From NCBI RefSeq assembly GCF_900115155.1, contig NZ_FOVM01000001.1:310001-374000 (forward strand): 64,000 bases of DNA, written 5' to 3'. The notes beneath the pieces are model-generated. The model worked only from the letters and a program-made list of their open reading frames with translations, was not told the origin of the DNA and did not search any database. A program made the position numbers and the translations under genes. The stretch comes from Mycetocola miduiensis. GTDB taxonomy: Bacteria; Actinomycetota; Actinomycetes; Actinomycetales; Microbacteriaceae. This document shows, in pieces, positions 8,277 to 16,817 of this stretch. Position 1 is the stretch's first letter; each line of letters opens with the position of its first letter.

Positions 8277-8339
8277 TTCACTCGGTGCGGACGGATTCAC
8301 GCCGCGCGCCGGATGCATCCGTCCGGTTAGCGTGAATTC
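8277..8339. repeat. Intergenic hairpin repeat, family R3 copy 1
   Basis: Begins TTCACTCGGTGCGGACGG. Nested inverted repeats: GAATTCAC 8274-8281 with GTGAATTC 8332-8339, and CGGACGGAT 8288-8296 with ATCCGTCCG 8317-8325. The first 40 bases from 8277 match 30 of 40 with the copy at 54096. Confidence 0.6.
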
Positions 8340-8381
8340 GTCGCCACTCCGAGGCCCCGCCCGTCGAGCCGCGGAAAGCCG

Positions 8382-8387
8382 TAGGCT
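8382..8387 (+). promoter_or_regulatory. -10 element of yajQ, leaderless
   Basis: TAGGCT with a 6-nt gap to the ATG at 8394, so transcription would start at or next to the start codon. Confidence 0.6.
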
Positions 8388-8393
8388 GGGGCC

Positions 8394-8882
8394 ATGGCTG
8401 ATTCATCGTTTGACGTGGTTTCGAAGGTCGACAAGATGGAGGCGGACAACGCCATCCACCAGGCGCACAAGGAGCTCGAGCAGCGCTACGACTTCAAGGG
8501 CACCGGGGCATCCATCGCGCAGTCCGGCGACAAGATCCTCATGAAGGCGAACAGCGAGGAGCGTGTGAAGGCGGTCCTCGACGTGTTCCAGACCAAGCTC
8601 ATCAAGCGCGGAATCTCGCTCAAGAGCCTGGACGCCGGCGAGCCGTTCGCGAGCGGCAAGGAGTACCGCATCGAAGCCGAACTCAAGGACGGCATCACGC
8701 AGGAGAACGCGAAGAAGATCAACAAGATCATCCGCGACGAGGGCCCGAAGGGCGTCAAGAGCCAGATCCAGGGCGACGAACTGCGCGTGCAGTCGAAGAG
8801 CCGCGACGACCTCCAGGAGACGATCGCCCTGCTCAAGGGCAAGGACCTCGAGATCGACCTGCAGTTCATCAACTTCCGTTAG
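8394..8882 (+). CDS. yajQ: YajQ family nucleotide-binding protein
   Basis: 162 residues, full length for the UPF0234/YajQ family. Landmarks: N-terminal [18 protein letters not shown], then QRYDFKGT, and the ending [12 protein letters not shown]. The family has two ferredoxin-like domains; some members bind cyclic di-GMP or other nucleotides. Here only the family assignment is supported. There is no Shine-Dalgarno site; the -10 element TAGGCT lies six bases before the ATG. A short antisense frame overlaps its stop codon (see findings). Confidence 0.92.
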   Translation: MADSSFDVVSKVDKMEADNAIHQAHKELEQRYDFKGTGASIAQSGDKILMKANSEERVKAVLDVFQTKLIKRGISLKSLDAGEPFASGKEYRIEAELKDGITQENAKKINKIIRDEGPKGVKSQIQGDELRVQSKSRDDLQETIALLKGKDLEIDLQFINFR

Positions 8883-9040
8883 AGGGCCGGGCCGATCGGG
8901 CCGAGCCAGTCGCTCGCCCCGTAGCGGCGCAGGTCGATGTCGACGACGAGGAACCGGGAGGCCAGCCGCGGCTCCACGCCTGCCCAACTCGCCGCCCCAG
9001 CGCTAGGCTTCCGCCAGGAACATCAGTGGACGGAGTCGAC

Positions 9041-9955
9041 ATGAGCGTGCTCGTACTCGGGGCCGGGCCGGTCGGCGCTGGCGTCACACAGTCGTTTCAG
9101 CGCAGGGGTCAGGAGGTCACGGTTGGCACCCGCTCCGGAACATCCCTTCCCGGTGCCACGGCCGTCCGGCTCGACGCCTCGGACGCCGAAGCGCTCACCC
9201 GCGCTGCCGCCGGGTCCTCCACGATCGTCGTCTGCACGAACCCGCCGTACCATCGCTGGCGTACGGAGTGGCCGCCGATCGTCAATGCGGTGATCCGTGC
9301 GGCTTCGGCCACCGACGCGAGGGTGGTGATGTTCGGCAACCTGTACTCGTACGGCAAGGCGCAGATGCCGATGACCGAACGCTCCCCCGAGCATCCAGCC
9401 GAGTCGAAAGGCGAAGTGCGACGCGACTTGTGGGCCCGACTCCGTGAGGCCACGGAGAGGGGCGACGTGCAGGCGGTGGAGGTTCGAGCGAGCGACTACT
9501 TCGGCCCGGGGGCGACCGCCGACGCGCACCTCGGCACCCGCTTCTTCCAGCCGATCCTCGCGGGCAAACGGTCCTGGGCCATCGGCGACCCGGCTCTGCC
9601 GCACAGCTGGGCGTACCTGCCCGACATCGCCGACACGGTGGTCGCTGCCGCGGGATACACCGGCAACTGGGGGCGCATTTGGCACGTTCCCGCGGCATCG
9701 GGGTCGAGCCGCACCGCGATCTGCCGCGAGATCAACGAACGGTATGGCGTTCGCGGGTCGGTGTCCGGGCTGCCGTCGGCGCTGCTCCGCGGCGTTGGCG
9801 TGTTCAATCCGGTGCTCCGCGAGGTGGCCAAGTCGAGCTACCAGTTCCGGATGCCGTTCCTCTCGGATGCAGCCGAGACCGAGCGCGACCTCGGGGTGAG
9901 CGCCACACCGTGGGAGACGGCCCTCGACGCAACGGTCGCCTTCTACCGCGCCTGA
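9041..9955 (+). CDS. NAD-dependent epimerase/dehydratase family protein
   Basis: 304 residues. It opens with a Rossmann motif, VLVLGAGPVGAG, and later has VVMFGNLYSYGKAQMPMTE and RASDYFGPG, the pattern of the extended SDR group. The YxxxK pair is not evident in the normal place; YSYGK (around residue 105) could serve. It is likely a cytosolic NAD(P)-dependent sugar nucleotide or ketone enzyme. The start at ATG 9041 is chosen because GGAG lies seven bases upstream; an in-frame GTG 15 bases earlier is possible. It stands alone and converges on a permease gene. Confidence 0.78.
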   Translation: MSVLVLGAGPVGAGVTQSFQRRGQEVTVGTRSGTSLPGATAVRLDASDAEALTRAAAGSSTIVVCTNPPYHRWRTEWPPIVNAVIRAASATDARVVMFGNLYSYGKAQMPMTERSPEHPAESKGEVRRDLWARLREATERGDVQAVEVRASDYFGPGATADAHLGTRFFQPILAGKRSWAIGDPALPHSWAYLPDIADTVVAAAGYTGNWGRIWHVPAASGSSRTAICREINERYGVRGSVSGLPSALLRGVGVFNPVLREVAKSSYQFRMPFLSDAAETERDLGVSATPWETALDATVAFYRA

Positions 9956-9969
9956 CCCCCCTCCCTTCC

Positions 9970-10017
9970 CGCGAGTTGCTACGTTTGCCGGGGTCCGCGG
10001 CCACGACGCTACAAACG
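9970..10017. repeat. Intergenic repeat, family R1 copy 1
   Basis: Starts CGCGAGTTGCTACGTTTGCC. The first 30 bases match 23 of 30 with the copy at 41325. CGTTTG (9982-9987) can pair with CAAACG (10012-10017). It lies 14 bp after a stop codon between convergent genes. Confidence 0.6.
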
Positions 10018-10075
10018 ACTGTTCGTGCCCCTTGCTCCGTCACTAATGGCTGTTCGCGCTCTGGGCTCGGCCATC

Positions 10076-10119
10076 AATGGCTGAAGTTCGAGCGAGACTT
10101 CAGCCATTACCGTCTGAGC
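10076..10119. repeat. Intergenic hairpin repeat, family R2 copy 1
   Basis: 44-bp element starting AATGGCTGAAGT and ending CTGAGC. A 12-bp stem, 10076-10087 with 10097-10108, could act as a terminator for the converging genes. It matches 33 of 44 positions, without gaps, with the element at 21322. Confidence 0.65.
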
Positions 10120-10131
10120 AAGCGGATGCCG

Positions 10132-11391
10132 CTACCGCCGCCGAAGCACCAGTCGACCAAGGAGGCCGACGGCCAGCACGGCCACGCCCACCGCGATCCC
10201 GAGCGGGGGCAGGGTGACGACGAGCAGAAGGCATCCGGCCATGCCGAGCACCTGCAGCCATCGCGGAAAGCTGCGCGCAGCATCCTCCTGCCGCAGCGCC
10301 GCGAGGTTGGCGATGAAGTAGTACAGCAGCACCCCGAACGACGAGAACGCGATCGCGCCGCGCAGGTCGACGAGGAGAACGACGACGATCACAATCGCCC
10401 CGAGCGCGAGCTCCGCGCGATGGGGCACCGAATAACGCGGATGCACCGCCGCAAGCACGCGCGGAAGGTCCCCTTCGCGCGCCATGGCGAGGCTCGTGCG
10501 TCCGATGCCGGCGATCAGGGCGAGCAGCGCTCCGAGTGACGCGGATGCGGCGCCGATCTGCACGATGGGCGCCGCCCAGTCCCAGCGCCCGGCGACCACG
10601 ACATCGACGAGAGGCGCGGCAGACGACGCGAGCTTGTTCGGGCCGAGCGTTGTCAGCGTGACGACCGCGACAACGGCATAGATTACGACGACCGCCCCGA
10701 GCGCCACGACGATGGCACGGGGAATGGTGCGTTTCGGGTCCCGGACTTCCTCCCCCATCGTCGCGATACGGGCGTAGCCGGCGAAGGCGAAGAACAGCAG
10801 CCCGGCCGACTGCAGGATGCCGTAAACGCCGGCATCGAGAATGTGCGTGACTGCTGAAATCCCGGCGTCCGGAGCCGCTTCCCAGCCTGCGACCCCGCTG
10901 GCGACGACAACCGCGAGCACGAGGAGCGACACGACGACGAGGATTCTCGTCAGGAAGGCGGTGCGGGTGACCCCGAAGTAGTTCACGAGCACCAGGCAGG
11001 CGACGGCGATCGCGGCGACCGGCTTTCCCCAGCCAGCCGGAGCGGCATACGCGGCGAAGGTGAGCACCATCGCCGCGCAGCTCGCGGTTTTGCCGATGAC
11101 GAAGCTCCACCCGGCGGCGAATCCCCACCATTCGCCAAGACGTTCGCGGCCGTAAAGATAGGTGCCCCCTGACGACGGGTACTGGGCGGCGAGCTGCGCC
11201 GATGCCGTCGCGTTGCAGTAGGCGATGATTGCGGCGACGACGAGGCCTACGAGCAGGCCCCAGCCAGCAGCCGCTGCGGCGGGGGCGAAGGCGGCGAAGA
11301 CGCCGGCCCCGATCATGGAGCCGAGGCCGATGAAGATGGCGTCGCCGAGCCCGAGGCGCCGGGAGAGTCGAGGTTGTTGCGTCACGGCCAT
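10132..11391 (-). CDS. APC-family amino acid/polyamine permease
   Basis: 419 residues and about twelve hydrophobic segments. The first helix contains GLGSMIGAGVFAAF, the signature of the superfamily, and the mid-protein loop MGEEVRDPKRTIPRAI is typical of cationic and neutral amino acid carriers. The ATG at 11391 is preferred over a GTG one codon earlier; no clear ribosome site is visible. It is the last member of the minus-strand polyamine/GABA block, separated from the next permease by an R1 repeat hairpin, so it may be transcribed apart. An export or uptake role for an amine or amino acid is inferred from context. Confidence 0.8.
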   Translation of the reverse strand: MAVTQQPRLSRRLGLGDAIFIGLGSMIGAGVFAAFAPAAAAAGWGLLVGLVVAAIIAYCNATASAQLAAQYPSSGGTYLYGRERLGEWWGFAAGWSFVIGKTASCAAMVLTFAAYAAPAGWGKPVAAIAVACLVLVNYFGVTRTAFLTRILVVVSLLVLAVVVASGVAGWEAAPDAGISAVTHILDAGVYGILQSAGLLFFAFAGYARIATMGEEVRDPKRTIPRAIVVALGAVVVIYAVVAVVTLTTLGPNKLASSAAPLVDVVVAGRWDWAAPIVQIGAASASLGALLALIAGIGRTSLAMAREGDLPRVLAAVHPRYSVPHRAELALGAIVIVVVLLVDLRGAIAFSSFGVLLYYFIANLAALRQEDAARSFPRWLQVLGMAGCLLLVVTLPPLGIAVGVAVLAVGLLGRLVLRRR

Positions 11392-11424
11392 CACTCAACC
11401 ACATCGGGGTAAACGACGCGTGTT

Positions 11425-11487
11425 CCGCGAATTGCCGGGTTTGGGGGGGTTGGCCCGCGGCAAACCACCCCAAACCCAACAACTCGC
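11425..11487. repeat. Intergenic hairpin repeat, family R1 copy 2
   Basis: Starts CGCGAATTGCCGGGTTTG and closes with CAACTCGC. The inner stem GGGTTTGGGG 11437-11446 pairs with CCCCAAACCC 11468-11477. Lies between the two minus-strand permease genes. Confidence 0.6.
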
Positions 11488-11494
11488 AAGGGTA

Positions 11495-13036
11495 TTACAC
11501 CGGCAGCTCGTCGAGCGCGTCGTCCTCGGTGCCGTCCGAGACGCCACGGGAGAGCGTCTCGCCCCGGAAGAACGCCGGGCGACGGATCGCCTGGATGATC
11601 ATGATCACGATGCCAGACAGGATGACCACCATGCCGAGGATGAAGACGAGTCCAACCCCGCCGACGTTCGATCCGCTGCCGTAGTCCGGGTTCATGCTGT
11701 CGATGATCGTGGTGAAGAACAGCACGGCGAGGATGAGTCCTCCGATGAGGGGGAACAGCAGCTGGAAGAAGAAGTTCCGTGCCGAGGCGAGGAACTGCTT
11801 CCGGAAGTACCAGACCACGGCGAACGCCGTGATGCCGTAGTAGAAGCAGATCATCATGCCAAGCGCCGTGATCGTGTCCCAGAGCACGTCTTCGGAGACG
11901 AACCGCATGATGGCGTAGAACGCGGATGCCACGACGGCCGACACGATCGTTGCGTAGCCGGGGGTGAGGAAGCGCGGGCTGACCGTCGCGAACTTCGGCG
12001 GCAGCGCCCCGTAGTGGCCCATGGCGAGCAGCGTCCGGGCGGGAGAGACGAACGTGGACTGCAGTGAAGCGGCCGAGCTCGACAACACCGCGATCGAGAC
12101 GAGGATGGCGAGCGGTCCGAGGACGGGTCCGGCGAGGGCGAAGAACACGTTGCCCTGAATGTCTTCATTGCCCAGTCCGAACTCACCGGTTCCGATGCCC
12201 GCGAAGCTGATCGACGCCGTCGCGATGAGCAGGTACAGCACGACGATGATGATCACGGTGAGGGTGGCCGCGCGACCCGGCGTCGAACGCGAACCCTTGG
12301 TTTCCTCATTCATCGTCAGCGTGACATCCCAGCCCCAGAAGATGAAGATCGACAAGGAAAGGCCGGCGGCGAACGCACTGAACGACTCAACCGCGAACGG
12401 GTTGAACCACTCCAGGGTGACCGGTGTCGCGTCGAAGGCGGTTCCGTTGGCGACGTGGATGAACGCAACGACACCGAACAGCACGAGAACGAGCAGCTGG
12501 AAGCCGACAAGCACGTACTGCACCTTCTGGGTGGTCTGCATGTCGCGGTAAGAGATCGCCGTCGCGCCGAGCACGAACGCCAGGCAGGTGATGACGTTGA
12601 TGAACGGGTTGAGCGCGAGATCTGCGAGTCCTTCGTTGTTGAAGATCTGCGCGAGCATCAGATAGAAGAAATCCACGGCGATGCCGGCGAGGTTCGACAG
12701 CACGAGGATGGTGGCGGCGATCAACCCCCAGCCGGCCATCCAGCCGATCCACGGCCCGAACGCCCGGGTGGCCCAGGTGAACGACGTTCCGCTGTCGGGC
12801 ATGGCCCGGTTGAGTTCGCGATAGCCGAACGCGACCAGGAGCATCGGGATGAACCCGACGAGGATGATGGCGGGGACCTGCAGACCCACTTCTGACACGG
12901 TCGGCCCGAGCGCCGCCGTCATCGTGTAAGCGGGGGCGATGCACGAGATGCCGATAACGATGGCACCGATCAGGCCGACCGAGCCGGCGCTCAGCCCCTT
13001 CTTGGAGAGCCCGGTGGTGGGCTTCGTTGTTGTCAT
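11495..13036 (-). CDS. APC-family permease of the putrescine/GABA cluster
   Basis: 513 residues with about twelve hydrophobic helices. SVGLIGAIVIGISCIAPAYT marks helix 1; then MPDSGTSFTWATRAFGPW and NEETKGSRSTPGRAA, which recur almost unchanged in the permease at 25872 (PDCGTTFTWGTKAFGP, NEETKDPKRIPGRAA). The ATG at 13036 has GAGG nine bases upstream and lies four bases after the stress-protein stop, so the two are co-transcribed. Position in the operon makes putrescine or GABA the likely substrate; that is an inference. The soluble C-terminal tail is acidic (DGTEDDALDELPV). Confidence 0.85.
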   Translation of the reverse strand: MTTTKPTTGLSKKGLSAGSVGLIGAIVIGISCIAPAYTMTAALGPTVSEVGLQVPAIILVGFIPMLLVAFGYRELNRAMPDSGTSFTWATRAFGPWIGWMAGWGLIAATILVLSNLAGIAVDFFYLMLAQIFNNEGLADLALNPFINVITCLAFVLGATAISYRDMQTTQKVQYVLVGFQLLVLVLFGVVAFIHVANGTAFDATPVTLEWFNPFAVESFSAFAAGLSLSIFIFWGWDVTLTMNEETKGSRSTPGRAATLTVIIIVVLYLLIATASISFAGIGTGEFGLGNEDIQGNVFFALAGPVLGPLAILVSIAVLSSSAASLQSTFVSPARTLLAMGHYGALPPKFATVSPRFLTPGYATIVSAVVASAFYAIMRFVSEDVLWDTITALGMMICFYYGITAFAVVWYFRKQFLASARNFFFQLLFPLIGGLILAVLFFTTIIDSMNPDYGSGSNVGGVGLVFILGMVVILSGIVIMIIQAIRRPAFFRGETLSRGVSDGTEDDALDELPV

Positions 13037-13040
13037 GGGG

Positions 13041-13928
13041 TCAATCCTCAATAGTCAGAACGGAGTCGCGGGGAACCACGACCATGGGGACGGGCAGTTC
13101 GCGCAGCATCTTTGCCGCCGTACTGCCCAGGAAGATGTGGCGGGGTTTTGCCAGACGGCTGGAACCGACGAAAACGAGCTCTTCCGCCTCCCAGTCGACC
13201 TGCGCAACGGCCTCCTCTATGCGGTTGCCGGATGCCGTCAGCACGCTAACGTCGATATCCTGCGGCAGATGCTCAGCCGCGTAGGCGAGCACCTGCTCGG
13301 CATGCGTTGCCGCACGTTCGGCGACCTCCGGCGGGGTGGTCATGTCATCCATATCGAGGGTGACGAGGGAGATCAGGCGCAGCGGAACGTGCGCAGCGCG
13401 GGCGACCAGCACGGCGGCGTCCAGCAGTTCGCCCGCACCGGCCCTGGTTCCGAGGGCGCAGGTGACCCGCGAGACCTCGTTCAGCCCGACGGTCGATCCG
13501 GAACCTTCGGGCGCGAGGGCAACCGGAACGACAGCCGAGTGCAGAAGCGCGCTCGCCACGCTGCCTACTGTGGCGCGGCCGAGCAGCCCGCCCCGAGCTG
13601 CTCCGACGATGATCATTGAACCCTCAAGGTCGCGGCTGACATCGAGGAGGCCGCGCGCGAAGGATTCGGCGTAGACGATGTGCCCCTCGGATGCGACGTC
13701 CCTCGGCACGACGGCGGCGGCATCCCTCAACCAACCCTGCGCGGTTTCGTGGAGGAAGCGCTCATAGCCCGCATCCGATGGAACGAGTGTGGGTCGTGCT
13801 TCACTGCGAAGCACGGTCACGATCTCGAGTTGGGCGCCCATGGACCGGGCAAGCCGCACGCCGAGCGCGAGGGCGTCGGCGCCGGCGGGGGTATCGGTGT
13901 AGCCCACGATGTAACGCATCTGGCTCAT
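13041..13928 (-). CDS. Tandem universal stress protein
   Basis: 295 residues with two UspA domains: the first ends with MIIVGAARGGLLGRATVGSV and the second with ELVFVGSSRLAKPRHIFLGS followed by VPMVVVPRDS. The G-x2-G-x9-G(S/T) nucleotide loop is present in the first domain (GAARGGLLGRATVGS) and less perfect in the second. Family proteins are cytosolic ATP or AMP binders of unclear biochemical role. The ATG at 13928 follows AAGGAG with a very short gap, so the ATG nine bases later may be used instead. It lies between the oxidase and its permease, which is unusual and suggests a linked function. Confidence 0.85.
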   Translation of the reverse strand: MSQMRYIVGYTDTPAGADALALGVRLARSMGAQLEIVTVLRSEARPTLVPSDAGYERFLHETAQGWLRDAAAVVPRDVASEGHIVYAESFARGLLDVSRDLEGSMIIVGAARGGLLGRATVGSVASALLHSAVVPVALAPEGSGSTVGLNEVSRVTCALGTRAGAGELLDAAVLVARAAHVPLRLISLVTLDMDDMTTPPEVAERAATHAEQVLAYAAEHLPQDIDVSVLTASGNRIEEAVAQVDWEAEELVFVGSSRLAKPRHIFLGSTAAKMLRELPVPMVVVPRDSVLTIED

Positions 13929-13983
13929 CGCTCCTTCGCGATTTCGGGTGGTGCAGGGAACAGCGGGTCAGGGTGGGGCGTTG

Positions 13984-15342
13984 TCAGGCGGAGTGCTTCG
14001 AGACGATGGCCGCAGCGGTCTCGCGGCCGACGCGGATAGCCCCGTCGACGTGCTGGTAGCCCTCGGCGGCCAGGTCGCTGCACGACCAGTGGATCGGACC
14101 GACCGGCGTGCGCAGGTCGGCGCCGTACCGGGACAGCCCGCCCATGTCGAAGCTCGCCGCGTAAGCGCCTCGGGTCCATTCCTCGGCTGCCCAGTCGCTC
14201 TCGTAATAGACGACGGGATCGAGGGCCTGCTCACCGAAGTAGTGCGACAGCGAGATCAGGATGGCCTGTTTGCGTTCCTCAGCGGTGAGGCCGAACATCG
14301 CGTCGGCCTTGCGGTCGGAAACGAAACCGACGAGGGTGCCGCGAGGGTCCGCGTGGTTGGTGTTGTCGTAAGCCTCGTGGACGATCTCGTACGGGCTGAA
14401 CGAGGTGCCAGACAGCCCGGCATCACGCCAGAACGGCGTCGCGTAAACAGCGTGCACCTTGATGACGAAACCGAGGGACAGGTGCTGGTGCATCTGCTGC
14501 TGGCGGCGAGGAAGCGGCGGCTGAAAGTCGATCCGCGAGTACAGGTTCGGCGGAACGGCGACGATCGCGTGGCGGGCCCGCACCGTCATACCATCCGCGA
14601 TGGCGGTGACGCCGAACTCGTTCCAGTCGAGCCGGCGCACCGGCTGGCTGAGGAACACGTCGCCACCGAGTTTCTCGGCGAGCAGCAACGGAACCTGCTG
14701 CAGTCCACCGATCACCCGCTTGTCGAGGATGAAGTCGGCGTCGACGAGGTGAGAGAAGCTACCGGCGGATGCCGCCATCAGGATCGCCTGCAGCGCGGAG
14801 AACGAGTGCGCCGGCTTGGTGATCATGGCTTCGGCGACGAAGAGTGCGATGTTGTCGCGTGCTTCAACGTCGTCGGTCTGGCTCTCGAGCCACTCGAGCC
14901 AGGTCACCGAGTCGAGCTCCTCCGCCATCGGGTGCGCCCACGGTTCGCGGGCGCCGATGTCGGCGACGAGGGCGTCGAGCACGTTGATGAGGCGTTCCAT
15001 CTCGCGCTGCGTCGAAGCCTCCACGGGGAACAGTTCCCCGGTGAACCTGGTCAGTTCACCGACCGCGTTGATGTAAACACTGTCGCCCTCGCGGTACCTC
15101 GGATAGGTTTCGAGCCCGAGGTCGGCGAGCGTCTCGATCAGCGCATCCTGGTCGGGGGATACCCACTGGCCGCCGATCTCGAGGGTGGCGCCGTCGATCT
15201 GGTTCGTCCATAGCCGCCCGCCCACCCGGTCGCGCGCTTCCAGGACGGCGACGCTGAGCCCGGCCTCGCGCAGTTTCGTGGCCGCGGTGAGCCCGGATGC
15301 CCCGGCGCCCACGATGACGACGTCGCGTTGCAGGTCGTTCAT
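13984..15342 (-). CDS. puo: Putrescine oxidase (FAD-dependent amine oxidase)
   Basis: 452 residues. The FAD motif VVIVGAGASGLTAA is at 8-21 (GxGxxG at 12-17), followed by VLEARDRVGGRLWT. The protein tracks remembered Rhodococcus and Kocuria putrescine oxidases along its length, including IGGQWVSPDQ, TKPAHSFSALQAILMAASAG, VAVPPNLYSR and WTRGAYAASFDMGGLSRYG. It should oxidise putrescine with oxygen to 4-aminobutanal, ammonia and hydrogen peroxide. The ATG at 15342 has GGAG six bases upstream and starts 17 bp after the aldehyde dehydrogenase stop. The next enzyme upstream in the operon consumes its product. Confidence 0.9.
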   Translation of the reverse strand: MNDLQRDVVIVGAGASGLTAATKLREAGLSVAVLEARDRVGGRLWTNQIDGATLEIGGQWVSPDQDALIETLADLGLETYPRYREGDSVYINAVGELTRFTGELFPVEASTQREMERLINVLDALVADIGAREPWAHPMAEELDSVTWLEWLESQTDDVEARDNIALFVAEAMITKPAHSFSALQAILMAASAGSFSHLVDADFILDKRVIGGLQQVPLLLAEKLGGDVFLSQPVRRLDWNEFGVTAIADGMTVRARHAIVAVPPNLYSRIDFQPPLPRRQQQMHQHLSLGFVIKVHAVYATPFWRDAGLSGTSFSPYEIVHEAYDNTNHADPRGTLVGFVSDRKADAMFGLTAEERKQAILISLSHYFGEQALDPVVYYESDWAAEEWTRGAYAASFDMGGLSRYGADLRTPVGPIHWSCSDLAAEGYQHVDGAIRVGRETAAAIVSKHSA

Positions 15343-15359
15343 GGGGTTCTCCGTGTCTC

Positions 15360-16781
15360 TCACAGGGCACTCATCACGTGCTTGATTCGGGTGTAATCCT
15401 CAAGCCCGTACGACGAGAGGTCCTTGCCGTACCCCGACATCTTGAACCCGCCGTGCGGCATCTCGGCGGCAAGCAGGATGTGGGTGTTGATCCAGACGGC
15501 GCCGAAGTCGAGATCACGCGACACCCGCAGCGCCGTGCCGTGGTCGCTCGTCCAGACGCTCGACGCCAGGGCGTACGGCACGTCGTTCGCCATTTCGATC
15601 GCCTGCTCTTCGGTTGAGAAGGTCTGAACCGTCAGCACAGGGCCGAAGGTCTCCTCCTGAACGCACGCGTCGATCTGGTTGACCCCGGTGATGACTGTGG
15701 GCGCGTAGTAGAAGCCCTTGTCGCCGACCCGGTGGCCGCCGGTGACGACCTTCGCGTGGGCGGGCAGGCTCTCGATCACCGTCGACACCTTCTCGAAGTG
15801 CGAGGCGTTGTTGAGCGGCCCGTAGTACGCGTCGGGGTCTTCGGCGTCGCCTGTCTTCGTGGCTTCGGCGGCTTTGACGAGTTCAGCGACGAATTCGTCG
15901 TGGATCGACTCGTGGACGAGTACCCGGGTCACCGCAGTGCAGTCCTGGCCGGCGTTGAAGTACCCGGCCCCTGCGACACCCTCAGCGGTCGCGGCGATGT
16001 CCGCGTCGGCGAAGACGATCGCCGGCGCCTTTCCGCCGAGTTCGAGGTGCGCCCGGTGCAGGTTCTTCGCCGCGGATGCCGCGACCGCCATGCCCGCCCG
16101 GACCGACCCGGTGATCGACACCAGGCCTGGGACGGGATGCTCAGTCATCAGCTGGCCGGTTGACGCGTTCCCGAGGATCACGTTGAGCACGCCGTCCGGC
16201 AGGATGCCCTGGGTCAGGCGGGCGAGGACGAGGGTGGACTCCGGCGTCGTGTCGCTCGGTTTGAGCACAACCGTGTTGCCGGCCGCGAGCGCGGGAGCGA
16301 TCTTCCAGATCGCCATCATGAGCGGGTAGTTCCACGGGGTGACCTGGGCGACGACCCCGATCGGTTCGCGGCGAATCCAGGAGGTGTGCCCTTCGAGGTA
16401 CTCCCCCGCGCTCTTACCCTCGAGCACCCGCGCGGCCCCGGCGAAGAACCGCAGGTGATCGGCGCCGGTGATCACCTCTTCGACGCGGATCGCCTCGCGG
16501 GGCTGCCCGGTGTTGCGGTGCTGCGCTTCGACGAGCTCGTCTGCGTTCGCCTCCATGGCATCCGCGATCTGCAGCAGCATGCCCTGGCGCTGGCTCGGTG
16601 TCGTGCGTTTCCACGTGGTGAAGGCTGTCCGTGCCGCACCGAACGCCGCATCGACGTCGACATCGGTGGAGACGGGTGAAACGGTGACGACATCGCCCGT
16701 CGCCGGGCTGACCACGTCGATCGTCTCGGAGCCGGCGGCGTCGACGAACGAGCCGTTGATGTAGTTCTGGAGTGACGTCAT
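15360..16781 (-). CDS. Aldehyde dehydrogenase, probable 4-aminobutyraldehyde dehydrogenase
   Basis: 473 residues. Catalytic Cys281 is in FNAGQDCTAVTR, the general base Glu247 in LELGGKAP, and the NAD site in TPWNYPLMMAIWK. The DCTA context is typical of the aminobutyraldehyde/betaine aldehyde group rather than of SSADH. The likely reaction is 4-aminobutanal to GABA with NAD+. The ATG at 16781 has GGAAG about nine bases upstream; an ATG five codons earlier is also open. It stands between puo and gabD, which fits a pathway order of oxidase, this enzyme, GabT and GabD. Confidence 0.88.
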   Translation of the reverse strand: MTSLQNYINGSFVDAAGSETIDVVSPATGDVVTVSPVSTDVDVDAAFGAARTAFTTWKRTTPSQRQGMLLQIADAMEANADELVEAQHRNTGQPREAIRVEEVITGADHLRFFAGAARVLEGKSAGEYLEGHTSWIRREPIGVVAQVTPWNYPLMMAIWKIAPALAAGNTVVLKPSDTTPESTLVLARLTQGILPDGVLNVILGNASTGQLMTEHPVPGLVSITGSVRAGMAVAASAAKNLHRAHLELGGKAPAIVFADADIAATAEGVAGAGYFNAGQDCTAVTRVLVHESIHDEFVAELVKAAEATKTGDAEDPDAYYGPLNNASHFEKVSTVIESLPAHAKVVTGGHRVGDKGFYYAPTVITGVNQIDACVQEETFGPVLTVQTFSTEEQAIEMANDVPYALASSVWTSDHGTALRVSRDLDFGAVWINTHILLAAEMPHGGFKMSGYGKDLSSYGLEDYTRIKHVMSAL

Positions 16782-16817
16782 TGTTCTGTCTTCCATCCTC
16801 GTGCTGCGGCGCTGGCC

